This document shows positions 20,056-28,611 of a stretch of DNA of 64,000 nt, piece by piece; position 1 is the first letter of the stretch, and each line of letters starts with the position of its first letter. The notes beneath the pieces were generated by a model. That model did not search any database. It had not been told where the DNA came from and was given only the letters and a program-made list of their open reading frames with translations. This DNA comes from Paenibacillus sp. FJAT-26967 (lineage in GTDB: Bacteria > Bacillota > Bacilli > Paenibacillales > NBRC-103111): the NCBI RefSeq assembly GCF_001541095.1, contig NZ_LMXH01000002.1, positions 386,671 through 450,670 on the forward strand. Reading direction: 5' to 3'. The translations under genes and the position numbers were made by a program.

Positions 20056-21083
20056 AGAAACTCATGAACACGCTTTTTATTACGCAACCGGATGTGTACC
20101 TATCACTGGATGGCGATAATATCGTTCTGTTGAAAGAACAGGAGAGACTGGGCAGACTGCCCCTTCATAATTTGGAGTCTGTGGTGGCATTCGGCTACAC
20201 AGGCGCAAGTCCGGCCTTAATGGGTTATTGTGCGGAGCGGAATATTTCCATTGTATTCTTGACCATGAACGGCAGATTTCTGGCTAGGGTAATAGGTGCA
20301 AGCAAGGGAAACGTTGTTTTACGAAAAAAACAAAGTCTTGTATCCGAGAATGAGCTTCTATCGGCGAGAATTGCCCGTAACTTCATTACAGGTAAAATTT
20401 ATAACCACAAGTGGATTCTGGAGCGGATGACCCGAGATTACCCTCTGCGTATAGATGTGGCGGAATATAAAGCGGCCTCCCGGCAGCTGACATCCATCAT
20501 GCTGAGCATACGAGAGTGCGAGGATTTGGAGCGGATCAGAGGTTTGGAAGGACAAGCAGCCTTAATCTACAACCAACAGTTTGATTCGATGATTTTGCAG
20601 CAAAAGGAAGACTTCTATTATCGCACCCGTTCCCGCAGACCGCCGCTCGATCCTGTAAATGCTATGCTGTCGCTCGCTTACACGCTGCTGGCTAATGATA
20701 CGGCGTCTGCTTTGGAGGGAGTCGGGCTGGATGCGTATATCGGATTCCTGCACCGGGATCGCCCCGGACGAGTCTCGCTGGCTCTTGATTTGATGGAGGA
20801 ACTGCGTGGTGTTTATGCGGATAAGTTTGTCTTATCTTTAATTAACAAAAAGGTGATCAACGGTGAGGATTTTATGAGTAAGGAAAATGGCGCTGTGATC
20901 ATGACCGACGAAGGCAGGAAGAAGTTCCTGACGGCTTGGCAAAGTAAAAAGCAAGAGAAAATCACCCACCCTTATTTGGGTGAGAAAATCTCTTGGGGAT
21001 TGGTCCCTCATGTGCAGGCACTATTATTGGCGCGGTATTTGCGTAATGACCTGGATGAATATCCGCCTTTCCTATGGAAGTAG
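20052..21083 (+). CDS. cas1: Cas1 integrase
   Basis: 343 residues. Metal-binding catalytic positions are recognisable as the Glu of RGLEGQAA, the His of GFLHRDRPGR and the acidic pair of LALDLMEELR. Cas1 with Cas2 inserts new spacers at the leader end of the array. The gene is intact; the next gene, cas2, begins 9 nt downstream but is broken. Confidence 0.96.
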   Translation: MKKLMNTLFITQPDVYLSLDGDNIVLLKEQERLGRLPLHNLESVVAFGYTGASPALMGYCAERNISIVFLTMNGRFLARVIGASKGNVVLRKKQSLVSENELLSARIARNFITGKIYNHKWILERMTRDYPLRIDVAEYKAASRQLTSIMLSIRECEDLERIRGLEGQAALIYNQQFDSMILQQKEDFYYRTRSRRPPLDPVNAMLSLAYTLLANDTASALEGVGLDAYIGFLHRDRPGRVSLALDLMEELRGVYADKFVLSLINKKVINGEDFMSKENGAVIMTDEGRKKFLTAWQSKKQEKITHPYLGEKISWGLVPHVQALLLARYLRNDLDEYPPFLWK

Positions 21084-21092
21084 GTGCAGCTT

Positions 21093-21370
21093 ATGCTTGT
21101 TCTAATTACGTATGATGTAAGCACGACCAGCGGAGGTTGCGCAAAGTATCAAAAATATGTCAAAATTATGGTCAGCGGGTACAGCATTCTGTATTCGAAT
21201 GCATCGTTGATTCCACGCAGTTTGCCGTTCTCAAATTGAAATTGATCGAAGTTATTGATCCGGCACAAGATAGCTTGAGGTTTTATCAGCTGGGCAATAA
21301 TTATAGAAATAAGGTAGAGCACGTCGGCATAAAAGAATCTCTGGACTTGGAAGGGCCTTTAATTATGTAG
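21093..21370 (+). pseudogene. cas2: Cas2, frameshifted
   Basis: ATG 21093 opens correctly (MLVLITYDVSTTSGG), but after codon 15 the conserved continuation LRKVSKICQNYGQRVQHSVF is in another frame (from 21137). The two parts are offset by two bases. Family members have about three more residues here, so a deletion of about 10 nt near 21135 explains both the shift and the length: 278 nt remain, against 288 for a usual 95-96 residue Cas2. The stop TAG (21368-21370) coincides with the start of the leader inverted repeat of array 3. Without Cas2, Cas1 should not integrate spacers, unless a second Cas2 exists elsewhere. Confidence 0.88.
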
Positions 21371-21539
21371 TGCGAATGTCTAGCAAACATGATTTCCCTG
21401 GGGGATTCGCACCATTAATAATACTTTTTGATGAAAAAGTTACAAATAAAGTAAGTGTGAATAAGCTTTATTAAAGTATTTAGTTATGATTACTAGCTGG
21501 AAAGCCGTTTTTTGAGGTGTTTTTGCTTGAAAAAACGCA
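21370..21539 (+). promoter_or_regulatory. Leader of CRISPR array 3
   Basis: It has the same inverted repeat as the other leaders, GTGCGAAT (21370-21377) and ATTCGCAC (21405-21412), starting on the last base of the cas2 stop. The repeat-proximal stem is CGTTTTTT (21506-21513) with AAAAAACG (21530-21537). Base changes relative to array 1 occur on both arms. Confidence 0.8.
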
Positions 21540-22908
21540 GTCGCACCCTGTATGGGTGCGTGGATTGAAATTGGTGTCACCATTAATATAAATTACATAA
21601 ACTAAGTCGCACCCTGTATGGGTGCGTGGATTGAAATCCTAGAGAAAAAGAAAACAGAGAGAGAGTATTCGTCGCACCCTGTATGGGTGCGTGGATTGAA
21701 ATCGAACAAAGCGCGAATCAAGAAGACTGCTTTTGGTCGCACCCTGTATGGGTGCGTGGATTGAAATAGACGCGAACCCTTTTATCATGACGTTTGAAAA
21801 AGGTCGCACCCTGTATGGGTGCGTGGATTGAAATCCAAATGGTGCCGTTTGTATAGAGGTAGGCAGTAATGTCGCACCCTGTATGGGTGCGTGGATTGAA
21901 ATTTTTACGTAAGCTGTTAAGCCATTAATGAGCTTGACGTCGCACCCTGTATGGGTGCGTGGATTGAAATATCAGATTCAACTCGCTCTCTTCGTTTGGA
22001 GTAGGAGTCGCACCCTGTATGGGTGCGTGGACTGAAATATCGCGTCGATCATGTCCTGTTTACTCATGCTGTTGTCGCACCCTGTATGGGTGCGTGGATT
22101 GAAATGTAAATGTGCGTTTTGTAAGGATACTCCCCGCCAGGTCGCACCCTGTATGGGTGCGTGGATTGAAATTGTAACCCTGGAAGCCTAACCCGCATGT
22201 CTGCCGTCGCACCCTGTATGGGTGCGTGGATTGAAATATAAGTAGTACCGTTTACCAAAGACGTATTGACCGTCGCACCCTGTATGGGTGCGTGGATTGA
22301 AATGCCGACGCAGTTGCTGGGTATGTGGCGAATAAGGTCGCACCCTGTATGGGTGCGTGGATTGAAATCGCTTATGGGGACGGTGAAAATCAATGCCTGA
22401 TCCGGTCGCACCCTGTATGGGTGCGTGGATTGAAATAAATATGTCCGTCACTTAGTTGTTAAATGGTGATACTCGTCGCACCCTGTATGGGTGCGTGGAT
22501 TGAAATTGATCGGTGCCTAGCAAAAGGGATCGCTGAATTAGTGTCGCACCCTGTATGGGTGCGTGGATTGAAATTCGATATCAACAAAACGTGCGCCCAT
22601 AAGACGGTGTCGCACCCTGTATGGGTGCGTGGATTGAAATTTCCGTGGAGTTTGTTGGCGGGCGTGACAAGCTGGGTCGCACCCTGTAGGGGTGCGTGGA
22701 TTGAAATTGACTGTGATTTGTTTCCCCATGTCGTTCCCCCTTGTCGCACCCTGTATGGGTGCGTGGATTGAAATTCTCTACCGTCACGGCTGATTATGTG
22801 GAGCGCAGTCGCACCCTGTATGGGTGCGTGGATTGAAATCAAAGAGGGGGTCGCGATCAAGGTTTCTGCCGATCAGGTCGCACCCTGTATGGGTGCGTGG
22901 ATTGAAAT
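21540..22908 (+). CRISPR. CRISPR array 3, 21 repeats (type I-C)
   Basis: The repeats are 32 nt, starting GTCGCACCCTGTATGG and ending GCGTGGATTGAAAT. Starts are 21540, 21606, 21671, 21736, 21803, 21871, 21939, 22007, 22074, 22141, 22206, 22272, 22337, 22405, 22475, 22543, 22609, 22676, 22743, 22808 and 22877. Spacers are about 33-38 nt. Repeat 8 (GGACTGAAAT) and repeat 18 (CTGTAGGGG) have single changes; the last repeat is perfect. The array directly follows cas2 and its distal end cuts into a DHFR-like gene fragment. Open frames read across it on either strand are artefacts. Confidence 0.97.
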
Positions 22909-23206
22909 TGTGGCAGGTTCTTTCGACACAATTTCACTCTTAGCCGGTGATTTGAACGAACTTGTCCCTGCGGTTAAGAGAGAGATTGTAGGTACGATTA
23001 TCGTTCCGGGAAGTGCCGACCTTGTGCAGAGTCTACTAAACGCTGGTTTCATGGATGAAATCAATATGATTATCCACCCTGTCGTTCTCGGGAGCGGCAA
23101 GAGATACCTGGATTGTATTGCGGCAAATAAGGGCCTCAAGATCATTGGTACACAGCTCTACGAAACGAGTGGTTCTTTGAGACTCCGTTATGAGGTTGTT
23201 AAGTGA
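22909..23206 (+). pseudogene. Truncated dihydrofolate reductase-like (RibD C-terminal family) gene
   Basis: The last CRISPR repeat runs without a gap into a frame that encodes the C-terminal half of a DHFR/RibD-like protein: TIIVPGSADLVQSLLNAGF, MIIHPVVLGSGKRYLD, SGSLRLRYEVVK, stop TGA 23204-23206. The N-terminal half, with the start codon and most of the NADPH site, is missing. It looks like an old housekeeping or accessory reductase whose 5' end was lost when the array arrived or expanded. Confidence 0.8.
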
Positions 23207-23251
23207 CCAAGTAACGCCAATTATTTATACCGAAAAGTAGTTAAAAATAAT

Positions 23252-23283
23252 AAAAGAGGAGCCGTAAACCGGCTCCTCTTTTC
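23252..23283. terminator. Bidirectional terminator
   Basis: AAAAGAGGAGCCG (23252-23264) and CGGCTCCTCTTTT (23270-23282) form a perfect 13-bp stem with a 5-nt loop and A/T runs on both sides. It separates the DHFR fragment from the convergent metallopeptidase gene. Confidence 0.85.
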
Positions 23284-23300
23284 AGGTTAATAGACCACTA

Positions 23301-24899
23301 TTAATTGTTAGTTAGTGATTGTTGATATTGATTCCATAGTGTGTTCACGTCGATTCCGGTAATTGATAAGAATCGGCTTTCTTTCCAAGCTTGAAATTGA
23401 TTGGCATCCAGCCCGTAGGGACTGCTCGTCGCATTCAAGGCACGAATAAAACCGCGGTACTTCGTATCTTCAATCCAGCGGATGAAGTTCGCGGTGCCGG
23501 TATTATACCAAGCTCCACCAGGGCTTACGCCGTAACGATTGTGGTAACCGGCTGCAAAACGCAAGCTGTCCGCTACGGCTTCCACATCGAAGTTGCTGTA
23601 TTGATAAGCGTGGCCCAATTCGTGATAAAGCATGCCGATAATTTCGTCGCGCAGAGCATTGGTATTAGCTGCGAAGTAGGCGAGATGCTGGGAGCTGATT
23701 CCCAGTGTTTTCACCTCATTGTCACCCGAAATCCACGCTGCACCAGGGACGTCTTCAATTTGTACCACAATTTTCTTTACTCGGACCGGCATATCCTCCG
23801 GACTCTTATACAGTATTTCATTTACTTTGCGCAAGATCGCCAGAATATCTTTCTGGGCATCAGGAAGCGCTTGATTGAAAGGAGCGTAACCCGCAAGATT
23901 TTGAATTTCAATAATCGGGTTCTCGGTATGCCACATATCATTCGTACGTGAGAATTCCACTTCACTCAATTGCGTAGTGTAGCCGCTATGATTTTGTATG
24001 TTGCTCAGTCTATAGTATTGATAAGCGGTTGTATTCGCATTCAATAAGTAATGTTTACGCTGATGCCGCAGGCTGAAGTTCTGATTACTTTGTGTGTCCA
24101 AATTGGTCCAGGATGTGCCATTATTGGAGCCCTGCAGAACCCAGTTCTTGGGATCGGCATCGGCAGTATTGTTATTCGATTTGGCCGATGTAAGGGCGTA
24201 ACCGTCAATGGTTACCTGTTCGCCGAAGTCGAACTGCAGCCAGGCCGTATTACTGTAGGTCAGCCACTTGGTCGTACTTGTTCCGTCTACGAGATTCGCC
24301 TTCACATCCGTTGGTGCATTTTCTCCGCTGGCCGTAACCGTAGGTTTAATGGTTTTGAACGTCTGTACATCAGGGCCGTATAAACCAATCTCGGATAGCT
24401 GAAGAAGCTGATTGTTTCCTAGCTGGTTGGTGATATTCTCGAATTTGATAAATTTGTAAGCAGTCGTATTGGTGAATGAATACGTTTTTTTCAGGTGTCT
24501 GGTAGCACCCGCGAACTGATTCTGCTGAGTGTCCAGAACATCCCAATCGATTCCGTTAATAGACCCTTTGAGCACCCAGTTCTTCGGGTCTCTATCTGGC
24601 GCATCTTCAGCGGTTGTTATGGAGTAGGAGTTCACGATCTTGTCGGCAGTAAATTCATATTGCAGCCATGCCGGGGTACCGAATGTTAACCATTTGGAAA
24701 AAACATACTGGTCGAAAGCTTTATTCTTCCCTTCAGCTGCTCCGTTCTCTCCACTTGCCGTTACCGTGCCGCCTACAGCCAAATTGATCGGCTGAACCGT
24801 TGTAACCGTCTCTGCCGCTGATGCAGCCGGACTCCATACCGCACTGCTGAAGCCAAATGCCAATGCGGATGCTAAGGCAACATATCCGATTTTTTTCAT
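23301..24899 (-). CDS. Secreted zinc metallopeptidase with two F5/8 type C domains
   Basis: 532 residues with a Sec signal peptide (MKKIGYVALASALAFG..., cleavage likely after ASA). Two discoidin/F5/8 type C-like domains follow (about 40-175 and 180-330), recognisable from repeated LVDGTSTTKWLTYSNTAWLQ-type stretches, and would bind carbohydrate or surfaces. The C-terminal half (about 340-532) resembles the basic secretory protein peptidase family (PF04450): GMLYHELGHAYQY carries a HExxH-type zinc site (HELGH), followed by VEAVADSLRFAAGYHNRYG. It is probably an extracellular protease of unknown substrate. It is transcribed away from the sigma factor gene. Confidence 0.85.
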   Translation of the reverse strand: MKKIGYVALASALAFGFSSAVWSPAASAAETVTTVQPINLAVGGTVTASGENGAAEGKNKAFDQYVFSKWLTFGTPAWLQYEFTADKIVNSYSITTAEDAPDRDPKNWVLKGSINGIDWDVLDTQQNQFAGATRHLKKTYSFTNTTAYKFIKFENITNQLGNNQLLQLSEIGLYGPDVQTFKTIKPTVTASGENAPTDVKANLVDGTSTTKWLTYSNTAWLQFDFGEQVTIDGYALTSAKSNNNTADADPKNWVLQGSNNGTSWTNLDTQSNQNFSLRHQRKHYLLNANTTAYQYYRLSNIQNHSGYTTQLSEVEFSRTNDMWHTENPIIEIQNLAGYAPFNQALPDAQKDILAILRKVNEILYKSPEDMPVRVKKIVVQIEDVPGAAWISGDNEVKTLGISSQHLAYFAANTNALRDEIIGMLYHELGHAYQYSNFDVEAVADSLRFAAGYHNRYGVSPGGAWYNTGTANFIRWIEDTKYRGFIRALNATSSPYGLDANQFQAWKESRFLSITGIDVNTLWNQYQQSLTNN

Positions 24900-25138
24900 T
24901 TGTCTTATTCCTCTCTTTTTTTGAGAATAGTATTGTTACGCCTAAACTAGATAACTCCTCACTAATTTTATAGTCACCCAAATATGTAAAATAATAACAT
25001 GTATTACCGTGTGTGCATAGCTTATTCATTTATGGATTTAGTAAATTTGACGATCACACTTCTTTTGAAATAGAGCTTTTAACGGAAAATGAACTTTTTA
25101 CTGCGATTTTTCCTCTTATAGAGGAGAGAGGTGAAGAC

Positions 25139-25678
25139 ATGAAGGTTGCTCAGTTGGTCAAAAAAGCTAAGAGGGGGAATAAAGAAGCGTTACTTCAGCT
25201 CATTCTGTCTGAAAAAGATGCTTACTATAAACTTACTTACACTTACATGGGAAATACCCACGATGCTATGGATGCCATGGAGGACATGATCGTAAGACTC
25301 TACGAAAAAATCGATCAGCTAAAGAACGAAGAAGCTTTTTACAGCTGGAGCAGGACGATCTTGGTGAATAGCTGCAAAAGCTTGCTTCAGAAGCGCAAAA
25401 AAGTTGTATTGCTTGACGATCTGCAAAGAACGGATGAAAGAGAAGCGGGACAGGCTATGACCAAGGACCCTTACATAAGCAGTGATCAGCAGATGGACAT
25501 CCAGGCCTTATTCATCCACATTAATCAGCATCAAAAAGAAGCGATCCAGCTTAAATATCTGCACGATCTTGACTACCAAACCATCGCAGATATGACGAAC
25601 GTATCGATTGGAACCGTGAAATCAAGAGTTTTTCAAGGATTGAAGAAACTAAGAGATTATTATAAGGGGGAGAGTTGA
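25139..25678 (+). CDS. ECF-family RNA polymerase sigma factor
   Basis: 179 residues from ATG 25139, after GAGAGAGGTG; the frame is open upstream, but that part has no ribosome site. Region 2 (NTHDAMDAMEDMIVRLYEKI, SWSRTILVNSCKSLLQKRKK) and region 4 (HQKEAIQLKYLHDLDYQTIA, then SIGTVKSRVFQGLKKLRDY, a helix-turn-helix) are clear. Such sigma factors redirect polymerase to envelope-stress or secretion genes and are normally held by the protein encoded next. The gene overlaps that one by 1 nt (TGATG), but the partner carries a stop codon. Confidence 0.93.
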   Translation: MKVAQLVKKAKRGNKEALLQLILSEKDAYYKLTYTYMGNTHDAMDAMEDMIVRLYEKIDQLKNEEAFYSWSRTILVNSCKSLLQKRKKVVLLDDLQRTDEREAGQAMTKDPYISSDQQMDIQALFIHINQHQKEAIQLKYLHDLDYQTIADMTNVSIGTVKSRVFQGLKKLRDYYKGES

Positions 25679-26988
25679 TGGATAACGTCGAGAAACGACT
25701 AGCTGATGAGAAAAAACTCTTAGAATCCATTACAGCGCCAGAAGAGCTGGAAACAAGATTAAGAAGTTCTCTAGATAAGGCTGCTCCCGGAAGGGTGAAA
25801 CGAATTCCAACATTCTGGAAAACCGCAGCCGTTGTACTATTGGTACTAGTTATAGCCGGCAACAATTACAATGCCTTTGCTTATTACGGCAAACAAATTT
25901 TTGGATTTGATAAATTCATTCATGGAGATCTGAAACAATTCAACGAGGAAGGCATGGGCCAAAGAGTTGACAAAAAAATGAGTTTAGCAGACGGTACAGA
26001 GATGACGATTAACGGAGTAATATCCGATGCCAATCAATTGAACCTGTATTATACATTTACCAATCCCAATGGGCTGAGCAACGATACAGTCAGCTTTTTT
26101 ACTCCCAACAGATTAAGGGGGTATTTAACGAATTCAAGTTCAAGAGGCGGCGTGTCCGACATCAATGACAACCATACCGAGATTAAAGGTACCATGAATT
26201 TTGATAGCGTGAGCCCTTTTGCAAAAGAATTAACGCTGCACTTCTGGGAAACCCATCAGAACGGTGAAAGAAAAGAAAGATCCATTACATTCCCTTATAA
26301 TCCCAATAGAGCTTTGCCGACTCATATCGAGCAGTCGATCAACAAGAAGATTGCAGTCGACAAGGGTACAGTTACATTCAACTCGATCACAGCTACACCA
26401 ATTATGACGGAAATCACGGGAACCTTAGATGTCGACAATCTCTATAAAATTGGTAATGCGTTAGGAGGAATACAATTAATAGCTAATGGGAGTCCGGTAA
26501 AAGCAACGGAAACTCGGAGTGGACTTATCCATGGTACAAGTGAGCCTTTGACTGATATAAGAGAATTTCACATTCGCTTTGAGACCTTGCCCAGACAACT
26601 GGATTCACTCCAAATCGTCTTAGATGATTTTGTCGGCTATCAGTAGCTAGAAGAGAAAGTATCCCTGGCCTCAACGGGTGAAACATCATTTATTCTCATA
26701 GATAAGGAACTAAGGGTGAAACAAGTCTCAACAACTGCGCAGGGAGTTGAAATAAAAATAGCCACAGAAGTGGACATGAGGCTGGACGGACTATCTGTCG
26801 TAACACGAGCGGGAACAACACCTTTAAAAGCGTCAGAAAATAAAGGCTACGTTAATCAAGCAGATGGCAAAACCATGGAGGAACACACCTTGCTGTTTGA
26901 CACAACCGCTGCTCCGGAATATCTTCTAATTGAAGGCATGCACTATTTGAAAAAATACAATGAGGTGATTGAGATTTCTCTTGATTAG
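25678..26988 (+). pseudogene. Anti-sigma-like DUF4179 protein interrupted by an in-frame TAG
   Basis: ATG 25678 follows AAGGGGGAGAG. A cytoplasmic N-terminus, one membrane segment (TAAVVLLVLVIAG, about residues 45-60) and a large extracytoplasmic domain are the layout of DUF4179 proteins paired with ECF sigma factors. After VGYQ an in-frame TAG (26644-26646) interrupts the frame. Translation continues in the same frame as LEEKVSLASTGETSFILIDK to a TGA-free end at 26988 (TAG), and this continuation reads like the normal C-terminal domain. A Lys or Gln codon changed to TAG would explain it. The truncated 322-residue product keeps the membrane anchor and sigma-facing end, so it may still work in part. 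Confidence 0.82.
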
Positions 26989-27036
26989 TGGGATGAAAGT
27001 TTATGTTTAATAAACTGTATAGGATAGTTTGGAGCT

Positions 27037-27062
27037 GGCCGCCCTAGTATGGGACGGTCACT
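27037..27062 (+). terminator. Weak terminator after the sigma operon
   Basis: TGGCCGCCC and GGGACGGTCA pair with one bulge around TAGTAT, followed by a T-rich stretch. Marginal. Confidence 0.4.
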
Positions 27063-27154
27063 TTATTATTTGTTGTTTACAATCATTGAGTATGCAGTCA
27101 TCCTATATTAGGAGATATTTAGCATGCTGCTAAGATTGGAGAGATTTACACTAT

Positions 27155-27651
27155 ATGGCATCAGTTGAAAATATATTAATAGGTGTTGAATATTTATATG
27201 TCGATAACAAAAGATTGATTATCAGCGAAGATGGTTACTTGTATGAATCGACATACGTTTTTAATAAACCAGCGTCTGAACAAGAAATAGCTATTCTTAG
27301 TTCAACACAAAATTGTAATCTTCCTGAAGCTTATATACAGTTTTACGTAAAACAAATGGCGCCAAATTATTCTACCACAAAGATTCTGGATCTTCATTGG
27401 AGTTCTTTACTATCAATCAAATTCTGTATGATCCATTTTGGGAATGCCCTGATTACATACTTCCTATAGCGTATTATCTAGGCGATTTTCTAGTAATGGA
27501 TAAAAACAAAATAGAAGATGGGAATTACTTAATTTTTCAAGACCACGAAGAACCTTTTGAAAAACCATCACAGATTTTTAACTACGGTTTTGACGTTTGG
27601 CTTGAGAGAATGATAATGTGCCAAGGAAATAGATTTTGGGAATGGGCCTAG
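27155..27651 (+). pseudogene. SMI1/KNR4-like (SUKH) gene, frameshifted
   Basis: The first frame (ATG 27155) reads MASVENILIGVEYLYVDNKR and NLPEAYIQFYVK, then goes off. The second frame, from about 27350, continues NGAKLFYHKDSGSSLEFFTI and PIAYYLGDFLVMDKNKIEDG to a stop at 27649-27651. The family feature is a short alpha/beta protein with a glycine-proline-containing middle and a FLxxGFDxWLE-type end. A single missing base in GTAAAACAAATGG (about 27348-27357) would restore one frame of about 165 residues. SUKH proteins are often immunity proteins to polymorphic toxins; no toxin gene lies next to it, so it may be an orphan immunity remnant. Confidence 0.7.
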
Positions 27652-27772
27652 TTCATTCTAAGAAATTTATTGCAAGAAATGATCCATGTACCTGTTTTCC
27701 TTCGAGAATTCATTAAGGTATCTGAAGAAGCCGGAGCGGGAATTCATTCAAAATAACCTGAAATAGGACAAG

Positions 27773-27815
27773 CTGGTGCGCGGAATGGTCATGCGCTCTG
27801 GCTTGTTTTTATTTT
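27773..27815 (+). terminator. Possible terminator
   Basis: CAAGCTGGTGCGC and GCGCTCTGGCTTG pair imperfectly, followed by a long T-rich run. The stem has several mismatches, so this is tentative. Confidence 0.35.
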
Positions 27816-28059
27816 ATTAAGTTACCTGTTTGTCTTGTATAGAATGATGAACCTTGGGGAGATTTATGTCTTCTAGGCCTCGCTTGGGATAGTATGGTTC
27901 AATATCCGGGCCATGCTGAAATTGGACCTGTAGGCTATACGAAGAAGCAGCTACTGTGGAAAAGATCAAGGCCTGAAAGTAAATACAGAAGTCACTTCGG
28001 TATGTTGAATATCAGCTTTATGATGTAGTGTCATGGATATTGAGCGATTTATTGAGCCA

Positions 28060-28395
28060 TTGGCGAAAAGTACCTGAACGGGACTAGGCTTGGTCATATT
28101 GCTATTTGTCTGAAAGATAAAAAGATACCTACTCCATATAATATTAAGCCGAATGGAAAAACAAGGGCGGGTCGAACATACGGTACAACGTATACTGGCT
28201 AGAGAATCCATATTGGTTACATCACTTATGGCAAAACTCGCTCTAAGCGTGGTTAGGTGGAGCTTGTACCCGAAGAAGAACGAATAAAGTCATGGGAACA
28301 CATGAAAAGCTGAAAACCCGGAACATGAAGTTATTATGGAGCGTTTGCTTAAGAATCGCATCTTGAACACGAATTCTAAGAGGAGCATTGATTAG
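28060..28395 (+). pseudogene. Serine recombinase remnant
   Basis: Three broken frames together read like the middle and C-terminal part of a large serine recombinase: HIAICLKDKKIPTPYNIKPN, then GYITYGKTRSKRG, then VELVPEEERIKSW, then EHEVIMERLLKNRILNTNSK. Stops and shifts separate them (for example the TAG after GTTYTG near 28200). The catalytic N-terminal domain is not found. A short open stretch just upstream (27858-28030, reading LAWDSMVQYPGHAEIGPVGY) is unidentified. The remnant lies at the edge of an AT-rich island and may record how that island arrived. Confidence 0.65.
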
Positions 28396-28611
28396 ATGTT
28401 CGCTTGGATTAATTATTCATTGAAACTTCTGTTAGTACTTTGGCAGGAGTTTTTTTTTGTGGATATAGGTTTAGTATACGTAAAATTTTTTCACTCTACA
28501 GTATAATAGTACTTGAACTAAGGTATACTGGGAGCTATTTTAATTTTCTTAGATTCTATTATATTTTGTATTTCCATGGATAAAATACTATATGGACAAA
28601 GGGGACAGAAG

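Noticed and set aside
21093-21160. Programmed frameshift in cas2
   Set aside because: No slippery heptamer; the length deficit of about 10 nt fits a deletion better.
22064-22860. Several overlapping frames in array 3
   Set aside because: Same repeat artefact as in array 1.
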